This document shows positions 24,260 to 36,242 of a stretch of 64,000 nucleotides of DNA, piece after piece (positions within the stretch are counted from its first letter, which is position 1; every line of letters begins with the position of its first letter). The stretch covers positions 60,869,444 to 60,933,443 of the forward strand of contig NC_081832.1 in the NCBI RefSeq assembly GCF_030867095.1, in the 5' to 3' direction. A program made the translations under genes and the position numbers. Origin of the DNA: Alligator mississippiensis (Eukaryota; Chordata; Crocodylia; Alligatoridae). The notes below the pieces were generated by a model. The model worked only from the letters and a program-made list of their open reading frames with translations, was not told where the DNA came from and searched no databases.

Positions 24260-26331
24260 GGCTCCTCCTAGCTTTGCATCTTTTGTCACAGGAGAAATGG
24301 AATATTGTCTGCTGTTGTCTGTGGGGTAAAAGGAAGCTGTAGGCAGGAAAGATTTAAGATCAGGTCTTTCACCATCCCTAAGAAAACTAAAAATGATTGG
24401 AAACAACCACCTCTGTTTTGCTCTGTTCCACCCCCTTCCCAGCCCCAGCTCCCAACCCTCGTTTTGTTCACTTTTCCTTCCTTCTCATTTTCTTTAGCAA
24501 TCCTTTTTTTTCTGGTGCAAAACGGGGCTTGGCTGGTAGTGAGGCTCAGCCGTCTGAGTGAAATTCTGAATCAGCACTTAATGAGAAACCAATACCTACA
24601 AGGTTTTTTCCTTAGTTTGGCAGTGGGTATCTGTGCATAAGTGGGGGAGATGCTGGGATAATGAATGGAACACCTTCACCTTCTGAACAGAGCAGCCAAA
24701 CAGCTGCAAAATGAAAATTCCTCACAGCACAACTTTAAATGAAAAGAGGGGAAAGGATCAGGCACAGTCAGAGTCCCTAGGCTGCAAAGAACAGCCGTCG
24801 GCAAAACAAAACACGGCCATCTCTGCAAGCCAGTGTGCAGGTGCTTGAACATAATTTGCACTCTTGGTCTTTTGCACTCTCCCTCCTGAGCTCTTCCTCT
24901 ATACAGATGGTTATTTTGCTCTATAATTCTCTTGCCCTGCTCTGTAAAGACTTCTGGATACAGTTTGAAAGAGATTCTGCTAAACAAAGTGATATTACAT
25001 GCTGTGGATAACAACTTGGGACACCCAGTGGTTTCATTATTATTTCTCTGTATTTTTTTATGCAACACTTATATGTTGTTGGGTTAGTAATTTCTCCTAA
25101 GACAGGGTGTGTTCCTGCACTAGTGACCTGAAGCTAAGAAAGATCTCCAAGGTCAGGTTGGGTCTTCCCCTCCATTGGTAGTACACATTGTGTACTGCAT
25201 GTAAATAGATGTAGTACATGTTGCTCAGCTACTTTTTCATCACACAGTAATAAATACAGCTCTTTGAATTTTGGTCCTAGTAATTCCTATTGCTTTCAAG
25301 CACATTTTAAAAACAGTGCAGTGAGTGGATCCACCATGAACCCTTAACAACAGCCATAGACTGCATCTTCTCTCACTTCCCAGTGGCATGCATAATAGTC
25401 ACAGACACATTTTGAGCACCTATCCAAAACTCCTGGAAGTCAACAAGAGCCTTTCCAATGGATTTCAGATTAATTTCTGTATAAGAAGTAGATTCCTAAA
25501 ATGTAACATAGCTACAGAAAGTGTCATTTTTCTACAAAAGGGAGAGTGTTAAAGCTACTTTTGCCAAATGCATTTCTACTTGGCTCCTTTTTACAAGTGT
25601 CAGGCACGTATAAGTACAGTCAATATGATGGTTAGTAGCCCCATAAATATTAAATTTTACTTCTCTTAATAGTGGTGTGAGTTAGGCTGATGGAGGGGAC
25701 CCTGTATTTTTCTATGCTTCGTTGATGGGTGTATATGAGCAATCCACCATGATTAGCATAAATGGCTGGTGCGTGGATTTGTATTTTAGTAAGGTTAGCA
25801 GTTGTACTCTTTCACGCTTAGTTGATCAAATTAATATTAGGCTCAACACATAAGAGGGCCCCAATTTAAGGAACAGGAGACTTGTTGGAAAAATAGCAGC
25901 TGTTTCTCCTAATTCTGAAACCTCAAAGGCTATGATTTGTAACATTGCTGATAGTTTCTAAATAAAAAAAAATTTAAAAAATGTAATGATATTTTAATTG
26001 GCATAAACTATCCTGTAAAAGGTCACCAGTTGCTTCAATGGAGAAATACCCTCTGAACTGAACAAATGGGTTACAATGGAAGGAATCACACAGCCAAAAT
26101 CAAACAGTGTATGATAGGTCTTTTGGGCTGCAAAAGGACTAACAACTGTGGGAGAGAGAGACAGACACTGGGGACACCTGCTGTACCACTTACTCCTTAC
26201 TGACAGACCTGACATCTTCATTTAAATAGCAGGAGTTGGTAGGCACCAGACTATCATTGAGCAATTAAGTGTCCACACTGAGTGCTCACTTTTGTGCTGG
26301 GTAGCATAGAAATATTGCCAATGCAGGGGGG
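24260..26331. other. Non-coding stretch, nothing recognised
   Basis: About 2 kb. The 130-codon minus frame at 24676-25068 and the 111-codon plus frame at 24305-24640 have no recognisable domain. Confidence 0.45.
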
Positions 26332-26339
26332 CTTTAGAT

Positions 26340-26650
26340 GAGTGAGACTGCTGGGGTACCCTATGGTGCTTCAAGATCCTTGAAGGGTGCAACAGGAAGT
26401 GTGAGTAGATAAGCAGATAAGGCCAGCTTCAGGCTCCAGGTCTGAGAAGATGAGCAGGTCAGGGCAGGCTCAGGTTCTCCCTGCATGGCTGCTCCCCCAT
26501 CTGCACTACCCAACTCTTCTGCAAGGAGGTAAACACTATAATAAATAAAGCGGTTTTAGAAATGGGGTGATGCTCACTTCACAAAAGCATGAAGGGGTAA
26601 ACTGGGTCCAACGAGGGGTGCCTCAAGTCTAAAAAGGTTGAGAACCACTG
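26340..26650 (-). mobile_element. hAT-like (Charlie-type) non-autonomous element
   Basis: On the minus strand the element opens with CAGTGGTTCTCAACC, the classic terminal repeat of hAT-Charlie MITEs. The opposite end, GAGTGAGACTGC, matches only in its first bases. Flanks CTTTAGAT (26332-26339) and CTTTAGAC (26651-26658) agree at 7 of 8 positions, the duplication size of hAT. The 311-bp interior has no coding capacity. Confidence 0.7.
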
Positions 26651-27289
26651 CTTTAGACTAACCCCTTGGCCCATCTACTCATCACTTATTTCTAAGACAG
26701 ACTCTCTACAATTGCTAGAAATATGATTGGCTGTTTTAACTTGAACAGATTTGCAAAAAGGGCAGTGGTCCAGTCCAAACCTTGTAAAGTGGAAACAACT
26801 TTGAGAATTTCAAAAAAGTTTGTGCAGTTTGTTTTTCTGATGTTTTGACCCTCTTGATAATTAACCTACTATTCATCTTAACTTTGGTTTCTGCCATGTT
26901 CTTTGTGATGTGTTTTTGCAACAGCAGTAGCTGTAATTTCTGACCTGCTTTTACAATACCAATTAGGAGAAGATAAAGTAAACTGGAAGAGAATTGAAAA
27001 TTCCCCATAGATGAGAGGCAATGCACTTACCACTTGTCTGCTACCCAGTGCAGCTGGGGCAAAATACGCCTCTATGACTGATCCATATACCTGTCATGTT
27101 ACCTACGTTGGGCCTGATGGAAAGCCATTCAGAGGACTGCAGAAAGTTAGCAGTTCGGAGACTCCAGCCAGTAAGACTTAAAGAAGCCAGTACAGAATCC
27201 ACTCAGCCAAAAAATTGCATAACATGTGTACTGCCATCATGCTGTTGACTTGCTTTGTGCTTATGCCCCTCCACCTGCCCCGTGCCCAT

Positions 27290-27410
27290 TCCATTTATTC
27301 AGATTGTAAACTCTTCAGGGACCATCTGTGAATCTATGCAGTGGGACTCCATTTTTTCTTGGCTGTTAGACACTACCACAATAAATATGACTAATCATAA
27401 TGATTCAAGG
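27290..27410 (+). repeat. L2/MIR 3'-end-like fragment
   Basis: AGATTGTAAACTCTTCAGGG, a GTGGGACTCC tract and a final CACTACCACAATAAATATGA follow the order of the widespread L2-type 3' end found in amniotes. Diverged and short. Confidence 0.45.
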
Positions 27411-29775
27411 CAATTACCTTGAGCAGGCTTTGAATCGAGCCTGTTGTGATTTCATTAGCACATGAAAACAGAAACAAAAAAAAAACCCAACTTGGCTCAC
27501 CACAAAAACTGTAGCAAAGGCCAGAAGTGAAACAGTTAACATGCTGCAGTATTAAATATTCTTCTGCTTTTTCAATTTCAAGTCACAGCAGCCACTAGGG
27601 AAGGAACATCAATAAACAAATTTGTTTTTCAGAATGCTTGGATATGTCTTGCTCCTATTTTCTGTGTTTTAATTACCATCATTTCCATTTTTGTAACACC
27701 CCTTTCTTACTGTTTGCATTGATGGACGCCAGGTCAGAGCCTTGTCTGTACAGATCCCCATTTTTATTATGAATTTCTCTAACAAAATAAATAAAAAAAC
27801 CCACCCACCTTGCAAACAAATGAGGGGAAATCACTCCCAGCAGCACCAGGATTCTGCAATTGAAAGAGAGCCCTTCTGTCAATTTCCATGGAGACCAAGC
27901 AGCGTCTGAGACTTAAAGTTCTTTCATAATAGTCAAAATTATGCTAAATTACCAGCATGAGGTTATTTAACCCAGCATTTACTGATAGGTTGCTTGCATC
28001 TAATAGAATGGAAGCAAAATGTGGTTAAGAGATACAAACAGGTTTGCTTCCCGCGGTGAGAAGCAGGGCATAGCTATTTTGCATTTGCAAGGCAGTTTAA
28101 AGCAGGACTGGAAGCAATGTGGCAGTCTTGCAATGTGGCAATATAGGCAGTCTTGCCTATAAAGAGCCCACCGGGGATGGCTGGGTATCAGAGAAGGCAC
28201 CAAGAGGCAGAGGAGCAACTGAAGGCTGTTTATCCTTTTGTCTTCTTCTGACTTAAGGTGAGATGAAGATAAAGCACTGAGACCACAGAAGACGATATAG
28301 ATGCTGCAGCTCTCTGCAGAACAAGAGCCTGCAAAGAGAGGTTTGGGCACAACCAAACAGAATATTGGTTATACATTATTGGACACCTTTGGGTTGTGGC
28401 AGAGGAAGTAACATGGTCAGACACTCATAGTCTCTTCTCCATAGTAAAAGATGCCAGAAAAATAGCTTTTGATGCTCTTAGGTTACAGGTTGACTAATCA
28501 GTTATGATGGGAGATTCTAGGTTTGTAGATTGCTCATGACTGCTATTGCTCTAGACCCTTTCTCCCTTCTTGAGAGACATCTTCTTTCTGCCTGGTCTAG
28601 TGATATCTCATTTCTTCATGCTGCTGCTGTGCCATGTAGTTAGTTTCAGAATCAGGTGAAAATCTGAAAGTGGGGGATGGAAAGGAACAAAGGGGAAAGG
28701 AAGACAAAGCAGAATTTCACTTGAATCAAGGCGAAGTCCTTTCTGGCTTGGTGGCAGTGATCAAGTTTCTTCATGGGTGCACTAATCAGGACATCCTACT
28801 GGTACTTGTTAAGGAAGGACAAAATCTTTCAGAGAAGTTTAGATTCTATCCAGCTTTGGGACACTCTGAACAATCCTTTCCATAACCAGAAGGATTCAGA
28901 CACTGACTGATGCAAAACAGACTCCTGAGCCAAACTCCATCACTAGCTGTAACTCCATGTAAGGCCTCTTAGAGCAGCAGAAGGCTCTATGGAGTCCACC
29001 AGTCCTTCAGATCAGACTCACCTAGGGTGCACTTCAAAGCTATGTCGATTAGTGCTATAGAAAATTCTGTTAAACTTCTGGCTTAGATTTAGCCTGATTC
29101 TCTGCAGCACCCAGCTCCCAGTCCTTGACCATGAACCAGGACATGCTTCTGCGCTTTCCTTTTAAGTTGCCAATGTATCAGTTTCCCCCCTTAGACCTGT
29201 GTAACCTATCTCCGGGGCTGCAGCTATGGCTGAAGTTCTGAGTGCTTTCTTTGTAGGCTTTACAGTGAGTGGCAGGGCTCAGCATAACAGACATTGTTAT
29301 CTGCCCTGTTTGAACACTCAGATACATAGGTTGATTTAGTCCTGAGATAAGTGTAAGAGTGGAAAGTGAACAATAGAAGCCTGCAGGACTTCACAAATCA
29401 GAAAAAAGAAATGATGGACAGTTTAATACTAGTGCTATTCAGCCTGCCTGTGCTGACTTATGAGCCTCTTGCTCGGTCTCCTGCAGGTCTGACACCATGT
29501 TCTTAATTACATCTGCCTGTCTGACATGGGTCTGCTGCCACACTGACTCGCTGTACATGCAGAGCAGAAATGACACTGACATCCTATTAAGTGAGGCTCA
29601 GGGCAGATGGAAGTCAGGTGACAGCAGCAGCCTCTGCTTTGGAGGGAGGTGTCATTTGCTGAGCAAAGGAAGCTGTGTAGTGTAACCTGAGCCAGATAAT
29701 TCAAGCACTGTTTACCAGCAGTAACTAGCAAAAAGCATTGAAAACTGCAAACTGGAAAAAAAGTTAATTAAAATT
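27411..29775. other. Non-coding stretch, nothing recognised
   Basis: No recognised gene or element. Around 28111-28160 the words CAATGTGGCA and CAGTCTTGC are each present twice, a small local duplication. Confidence 0.45.
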
Positions 29776-29784
29776 TGCTTCTAT

Positions 29785-30005
29785 TAATGGACTTAAATTA
29801 GAAGAAGAGAGATTTAGGTTGGATATTAGGAAGAACTCGGAGTGCTTAAGCACCAGAACAGATTACCTAGAGAGGCTGTGGACTCTTTTGTCACTGCAAG
29901 TTTTTTGGGTTTGGTTTTTTTTAAGTGAAGGTTAGATAACTGTTCCAGCTGCCTAGAACAGGGGGATGATCTCTTGAACTCCTTTCCACCCCTACTTTTC
30001 GGTGA
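29785..30005 (+). mobile_element. Old L3/CR1-like LINE 3' end
   Basis: The order GAGATTTAGGTTGGATATTA, GGAAGAAC, GATTACCTAGAGAGGCTGTG, AGGTTAGATAAC and GGGGGATGATCTCTTGAACT followed by CCTTTCCA is that of the C-terminal codons and 3' UTR of old CR1/L3 copies. It is 5'-truncated, strongly diverged and non-functional. Confidence 0.7.
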
Positions 30006-30059
30006 TGAAAATGTTTGTAGCAGCACAAATTGTAAACAAACAGCTCACTGTAGCCCACT

Positions 30060-30270
30060 GTCACACTCCAAGGCTAGGGACAAAAGCTGCACACGAACCG
30101 GTACAGGTTATTGAAAACCGGTTAAAATCTGCAACGCAACAAAAGTTCAGTGCACATAACCACTTTCAAAATGGCCAAAACCAGTTTAGGATAAACCTGG
30201 ATGAAGGTAGTGTCAGACTTAACTGATTTAGGTTAAATCAGTTTGTTGAACTTCTGTCCCAGATCCCCAT
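30060..30270. repeat. Possible DNA-element relic with perfect 10-bp hairpin
   Basis: AACTGATTTA (30221-30230) and TAAATCAGTT (30234-30243) are perfect inverted arms around GGT. The preceding sequence carries ACCGGT and AACCGGTTAA motifs about 17 bp apart. This symmetry suits a non-autonomous DNA transposon, but I could not define its ends. Confidence 0.35.
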
Positions 30271-30523
30271 GACCAAAGGCAGTCCCAGTTTGTGATGCCT
30301 TAAATGGGAAGCTATCTCTCTGTTTGCTTATTCCCAAGCACTCTTTTGGGGAAATCCCATGGCACTCTTGCAGGAGATTCTCACAGTATACATATCAGGT
30401 TGCCATACCTGGACTTGGGGCACACATCTGTAAATGGGGGAAACCTGCATCTTGCTGCTGCACCCCAAGAGATTTATTTGGTGTACCATAGTACTGAGCA
30501 GCTACAAGTACACTGGAGGAGTG

Positions 30524-30962
30524 GGGGGCAACTACACATGTGCTTTACTATGGAGTACACTAATTAGTAAAGCATCACCATCTACACATGTGCTGGTAAA
30601 CTAATTAACTCCACCATAAGATAGTACTGTCAGGGACAATACTATCTTACTGCAGAGTCATTTACTGCACTGAAACACAAATGTAGACAGTGACCTGGTG
30701 GGGGCTAGACTCCTGCCTGCTGCCTAGCCACACACCTCTGCAGGGTCAGCACCCTTATGCCCCAGCCAGCCCCTCTACTGGCCAATGCCACTATCCAGAG
30801 CCTGGGGCTGACTACCAGTGCCCCCTGCCTGGGGCTGCTCCACCCTGGTACAAATTGCTGCTGTCCCAGGCACACATGGAGATGCTGTGCCCAGGAGCAG
30901 TTTACTCTGGTGCATACTGCTCCGGAGTTTGTGTTGCATTAATTTCATGTGTAGATACACCC
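30524..30962. mobile_element. MITE with CTACACATG inverted ends
   Basis: The left end GGGGGCAACTACACATG and the complement of the right end, GGGTGTATCTACACATG, match at 14 of 17 positions. CTACACATGTGCT also occurs again inside at about 30582. Flanks share AGGAGT (30517-30522 and 30964-30969), which may be part of an 8-bp duplication. Interior GC-rich part (30690-30930) is non-coding despite open frames. Confidence 0.6.
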
Positions 30963-30969
30963 TAGGAGT

Positions 30970-33330
30970 AGCTGTGTGAGAACCTGTCTGGCCAATTTGG
31001 CCAGCATAATTTAAGAGTAAGATACATATATATGAGAGGTTAGGAGGATCCTGACCAGCTTTGACAACCAAAGTACCCTGAGCCTCAAGAATGGAAAAGG
31101 ACAGGGAAGTGCAGGCAGGGAGCTGTGTCCACTCATGTCTCAAGTGTGGGTTAGAGGCAGTGATAACAGAGCCAGCTGCATCCACTATTTTGCATGAGCA
31201 TCTCAACTAAAAGGCATGTGTCTGATATGGTGGCTATTCTTATTCTGCTGCTCCAAAGCAGAGGTCTTTGAAAGACTGATAAAATAACCATGAAGATTAT
31301 GTCTGTATCAAACGATGTCCCACCATGTGTTCCAACTACTCCATAGTCCCTGAGGGTAACTGAATAACCTCTGAATAAGAAAATGAGAATCTGCTACCAG
31401 TTTCTGGATGTATAATATTTGATCCCCAGCCATTAAAGTAAGCCAGGCCTTTGGCAAATGTATGCAGAAATTGCTGGCTAGGGATAATTGTCACCACATA
31501 TCTGAAGGGAAAACCCAATAAGCTCTTTATTCATATTCCTGAAAATGAAATGTACTTGGAATGTCTTTTTTGTGGGAAAAGTAAAGAGAAAACAGATATG
31601 GTCCAGTTTAGTCTGTAATCAATTCTTTTAAAAAAAATGCACGTCAAACTGGAAATCCTACTTTCTGGGCAGCTCTGGACATCAGGGGAGCTGCTTTACC
31701 TGTCACCAAGAAGGATTGTGAGTATTTCCTCACTGTAACAGATTGCTTCTTTAAGGGATCAGAGCATACCTATGACCTGGTAAGCACACACATGCCAAGG
31801 AATTTGCTAAGCAGTTTTTCTACCCCTTTAGTACACTTTGCTCCTTGTACCCTGATTCTGAGCAAAACTTCAGGTCATGGTTATTTCAAGAGTTGTGTTG
31901 AGATGAATGAGGTATCTCAGTGGCTTGGCAAGCCAGGGGCAATGGGAAAGCTGGAAAGCAGGCAGACTGTGTACGAATCAGCAGGTAGGGAGATGCTTTT
32001 GGATAACGCAAGTGAGAGCAGGTCTGTGTGGGACTTGTGGAGAAGTAAAACAACTGGGCAGAGAGCTCTAATGAGCGAGATGCTATCAATTAATCCTAGC
32101 TAGAAAGGCTGCATGCTTCTACTCACTTGGCTGAGCAAGGCACCCAAGATACTAGACCTGAAGAGCCTTAACCCTCTATGAGACCTCTCTCCAGGGCCCC
32201 AAAGAAGAATGGCTGTTGTTACTCTTTGCATTGTAGCTGTGTAAACCACTGGTTCCTAGAGGATTTGAAACATTTCCCTTCCTTGTAGCCCCAGAAAAAT
32301 ATCCCTGTGCATCAGTCTTATAGCTTAGTGGGTACCTGGAACCACCACAGTTGGTGCCTGCTGGGCCAAGCTATTGAAGTGTCCTCAGCCCTTGCTTCCG
32401 AGATAGAGCGCATCTGATGAACTACTAGCACCTAAGAGATTCAGGGCATCACTGAACTGAGAAGCCATAATAATTACTCTCCTTCTAAGTTATGTTTTTA
32501 TGAATTTAGGAAGCCTGGCTGCAGGTCAGGAGAGCTGGGCACCATGTAGTACACATCATTCAGGCCACATGACTTCTTAAGGCCTTTACTAAGAGCTCAC
32601 CTCTGCCACCCTTTACTGACTGAAATAATAAAAAGTATTGTTGGCAACAAATGAGTAGGTTGTAGTTTGAGCAGGTGGACTGTGCATTTTCCTCCTGCCC
32701 TGCTGTAAAACTCAGCAAATTGCACAAGTTATTGTCTCTTTGCAACACCTGGCAATTTCTGTTTTTTACAAAGCCAGACCAAAAGCCAGACAGATGTGCT
32801 TTCATTAGCTAATTTATAGTCGCAAGTATGAGGCATTTAATCTGGTACTAGATATCACAGCCGCAGAAAAAAATTAGAACCTGGAATGAGTAAGCTGGCC
32901 ACAAAAGAGAGAGGAAGTGGATACTTACAACAATTCTTCTGCTGTGTTTTGTAGAAGAGAAGTAGTTTTTTGGGGGGAGAATCTCTTTTGGCAAAATTTA
33001 AATAGATTAATACAATCATCACTTAGAGAGCACTGTTCATAAATGCTGCTGTCTTAGCTTAACTAGGCTCTTTAACAACAGCTGCATAAAGCAATTTTAC
33101 ATGCTGCCATCCAGGCAATTTGAGATGCCATAATTCAAGTTTGTACATCTAACCATGAAAGGATGAAGTTGAGTTTTATTGCAGCCATATGCTTAGTCAG
33201 TTCTCCTTGCAGTTACTTTTTGGAATGGTGGAAAAGGCCATGTTAAACCTTTTAAAAACCTTTCTGAAAAATATTTAGCTGAATTGTGCAACATGTTGGT
33301 GCCTCTGATTTTTTTTTTTTTTCCCTTTTT
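30970..33330. other. Non-coding stretch, nothing recognised
   Basis: No recognised gene. The longest frames (minus 30775-31206, plus 31792-32103) have no family resemblance. Confidence 0.45.
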
Positions 33331-33344
33331 TTCTATAAGAAGGC

Positions 33345-33493
33345 TCAATGGATCAGGTGGCTCAACAGTTACCTCGCTGGAGTCTCCTGACTCCACTTGT
33401 CTTTCCTGAATAGTGCAGGGGAGCTGGACTCAATGATCTTGCAAGGTCCCTTCCAGCCCCTTACGATCTATTAATCTAATCTATTGATCTATG
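33345..33493 (+). repeat. Short CR1-tailed repeat, SINE-like
   Basis: The right part, GAGCTGGACTCAATGATCTT, then GCAAGGTCCCTTCCAG and an ATCTATTAATCTAATCTATTG tail broken by small changes, is a CR1-type 3' end. The left part contains GATCAGGTGGCTCAACAG and GGAGTCTCCTGACTCC, which do not belong to the CR1 coding end seen elsewhere here. A SINE using a CR1 tail is possible; a plain truncated CR1 is the simpler reading. Confidence 0.45.
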
Positions 33494-33802
33494 GACTGCT
33501 CTTTGTCCCCTGCCTGAGACCAATGTAGACCTCAGAGCTTTGCTAAATTTTTGAAGCTAAAGCATTCAGGACATACAGGGCTGGAGGGCTGTGGCTTAGG
33601 AGTGAGGAGCCTGGACTTGCTTCCTGGTGAGTGAAGGGGGCAGGGGGAGCTCTGATTTCCCATGATTAAGAAACCCAAAAATCAAATTCCAAAATTTATA
33701 GGTACTTATAATTTATTTTATTATAGTGATTAAGGCACCGGTAGGCATCCACTTTGCTTTAAAATTGTAAGTGTATCAATAAATACGGTGTTCAATTGAT
33801 AC

Positions 33803-33885
33803 CTATATATATATTATATATATATTATATATTTTATATAAATATAAATATATATTTTATATTTTTATATTTTTTTATATATATC
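33803..33885. repeat. TA-rich simple repeat
   Basis: A run of TATATA and TATATTTTATA units about 80 bp long, inside a wider AT-rich stretch (33660-33990). Confidence 0.85.
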
Positions 33886-34323
33886 ATGGCATTTCATTTT
33901 AATCATGGATTTTGGGGTTTTTAAATCAAAGATTTTGTAATTTTTTTAATCAAAGAATTTGCAAATTTTAAACAGAGAGAACTTGGATCCCTGGCCATTA
34001 CATTTGTATTTCACCTAGGAGGTGCCTGTCCTAGGCAGAGTTTTCATTAATGATCCTGATGATGGAACAGAGGGCACATTTATTTAATTTGCAAACAATC
34101 ACAATCTTGGGAGGGGCTGCAAATACTTTGGAGGGCAGCATTAGACATCAAAATAAGCTTGACGAATTGGAGAAATAGTCCTGAAATAATGATGAAAAGT
34201 AATAAGGATGAGTGTGATGTATGACACTTGGCAGTAATTGATTGTACAAATAAAACTTCAGGAATATCTGGCTAGGCAGCAGTTCTGCAGAGAAGGATTT
34301 TGGGGTTATGGTAGACCACAAAC

Positions 34324-36121
34324 AGAGGAGACGGAACAGGGGCTAGCGACCCAGATCAAAGATAACAAGAAGCCCTTTTTTAAATACATAGGGGGTAAAA
34401 GAAGGCAAGGTGGGGCTCCTGCAGGACATGCTCGGAAATCTGGTGGTTGCACCAGAAGACAAAGCTAACCTCTTTAACAATTTCTTTGCCTCCATTTTTC
34501 TAAGCAGGGACTGGTTCATCCCCACCACCAGGATCCCAGATGGACCCAGGGGAGGTGCAGCCAGGCCCAGGGTCAGTGAGGACCTAGTCAGGGAACTTCT
34601 GGTGGGACTAGATGTGTTCAAACCAGCAGGTCCTGATGATCTCCACCCCAGAGTGCTGAGGGAATTGGCAGAGGTCATTGCGGGTCCCCTGGCACAGCTC
34701 TACAAGCACTCATGGTGCTCTGGTGTGGTGCCAGAGGACTGGAAAAGGGCCAATGTGGTCCCCATTTTCAAAAAAGGGAGGAAGGAGGACCCAGGAAACT
34801 ATAGACCCATTAGTCTTACCTCAGTCCTGGGGAAGCTCTTTGAGAAAATTATCCAGGAGCACATCTGCAAGGGACCAGCAGGGGAGATTATGCTTAGGGT
34901 CAACCAACATGGGTTCCTTAGAGGCAGGTCCTGTCAGACCAACCTGGTGGCCTTCTATGACCAGATCACAAAATCCTTGGATGCAAGTGTCGCGGTGGAC
35001 GTAGTCTTTCTGAACTTCAGGAAGGCCTTCAACACTGTCTCTCACCCCAATCTCATTAAAAAATTAGGCGACTGTGGTGTCGATGCCTACACAGTCAGAT
35101 GGATCGCAAATTGGCTGGAGGGTTGCACCCAGAGAGTGGTGGTGGACGGGTCATTTTCGACCTGGGGGGATGTGGGCAGTGGGGTTCCCCAGGGCTCGGT
35201 CCTCAGGCCCGCACTGTTCAACATCTTTATCAGCAACTTGGATGAGGGGGTGAAAAGTACCTTGTTCAAATTTGCAGATGACACTAAGGTGTGGGGAGAA
35301 GTTGGCATGCTAGAGGAGAGGGACAGGCTGCAACTAGATCTGGACAGGTTACAGGGGTAGGTGGATAAGAACAGGATGGGTTTCAATACTGACAAGTGCA
35401 AGGTATTGCACCTGGGGAGGAAGAACCAGCAGCATTCCTACAGGCTGGGGAACTCCCTTCTCATCAGCACAGAGGCAGAAAAGGATCTTGGACATATTGT
35501 TGACTCCAAGATGAACATGGGCCGCCAATGTGAGGATGCGGTCAGGAAAGTTAACCGCACCTTGTCATGTATCCACAGATGCATCACCAGCAGGTTCAAA
35601 GAGATGATCCTCCCCATCTATGCAACATTGGTCAGGTCCAGTTCTGGGCACTGCACTTCAGGAGGGGTGTGGACAGCATTGAGAGGGTCCAGAGGAGGGC
35701 CACTTGCATGGTCAGGGGGCAGCAAGGCAGGCCCTATGAGCAGAGGCTATGGGACCTGAATCTGTTCAGCCTCCACAAGAGAAGGCTGAGAGGGGATCTG
35801 GTGGCCATTTATAAATTGGCCAAGGGGGACCAGCAGGCAATGGGAGAGTCCCTGTTCCCCCAAGCACTACCGGGAGTAACAAGGAATAACAGCCATAAGT
35901 TGACAGAGAGTAGATTCAGGCTGGATATCAGGAGGTACTACTTCACAGTCAAGGCAGCTAAGATCTAGAACCAACTTCCTGTTTCTACCCTGGGGGTCTT
36001 CAAAAGGAGGCTACATAATCACTTAGCCAGGGTCATTTGACCCCAGCATCCTTTCCTGCCATGGCCGGGGGTAGGACTTGATGATCTGCTCAGGTCCCTT
36101 CCAACTCTACCAACTATGAAA
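34324..36121 (+). mobile_element. Younger CR1 LINE, 5'-truncated, nested
   Basis: A 1.8-kb CR1 copy with most of the reverse transcriptase, the C-terminal region and the 3' UTR ending CCAACTATGAA. It lies between ACCACAAAC and TGAGCATGAG, which are adjacent in the old element, so the insertion point is visible. AAAC occurs at both junctions (34320-34323 and 36119-36122), either a 4-bp duplication or microhomology. The 5' end starts within the coding region, as usual for CR1. Confidence 0.85.
34330..35968 (+). pseudogene. CR1 ORF2 reverse transcriptase, inactive
   Basis: The protein copies CR1 RNA by target-primed reverse transcription. Reading starts in one frame with QIKDNKKPFFKYIGGKR, then shifts near 34405 into the main frame (34410-35360). 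That frame carries VVPIFKKGRKEDPGNYRPIS, the motif A region FLNFRKAFNTV, motif B GVPQGSVL (about 35181-35204) and motif C FADD (35271-35282). In motif A both Asp positions of the usual LDFSKAFDTV pattern are Asn (codons 35013-35015 and 35031-35033). A TAG at 35358-35360 replaces a Trp codon before VDKNRMGFNTDKC. A deletion of about 19 bp near 35633, judged against the copy at 1-621, shifts the frame into the last part (35640-35968). The N-terminal endonuclease is absent. Confidence 0.9.
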
Positions 36122-36242
36122 CTGAGCATGAGTCAACAATCTCTAACTTTTGTGGGGGAAAAAGCCAACACAATGGTGGAATATATAAACAGAAGTATCT
36201 TATAGTAAAATACATAATGCAACCCTTCCACCCTAGTCAGCA

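Noticed and set aside
33330..33400. tRNA-like fold
   Set aside because: No complete cloverleaf, weak box A and box B; kept only as a possible SINE head.
34238..34468. 76-codon frame read as one protein
   Set aside because: It runs across the junction between the old L3/CR1-like element and the young CR1 insertion, so it is a chance fusion.
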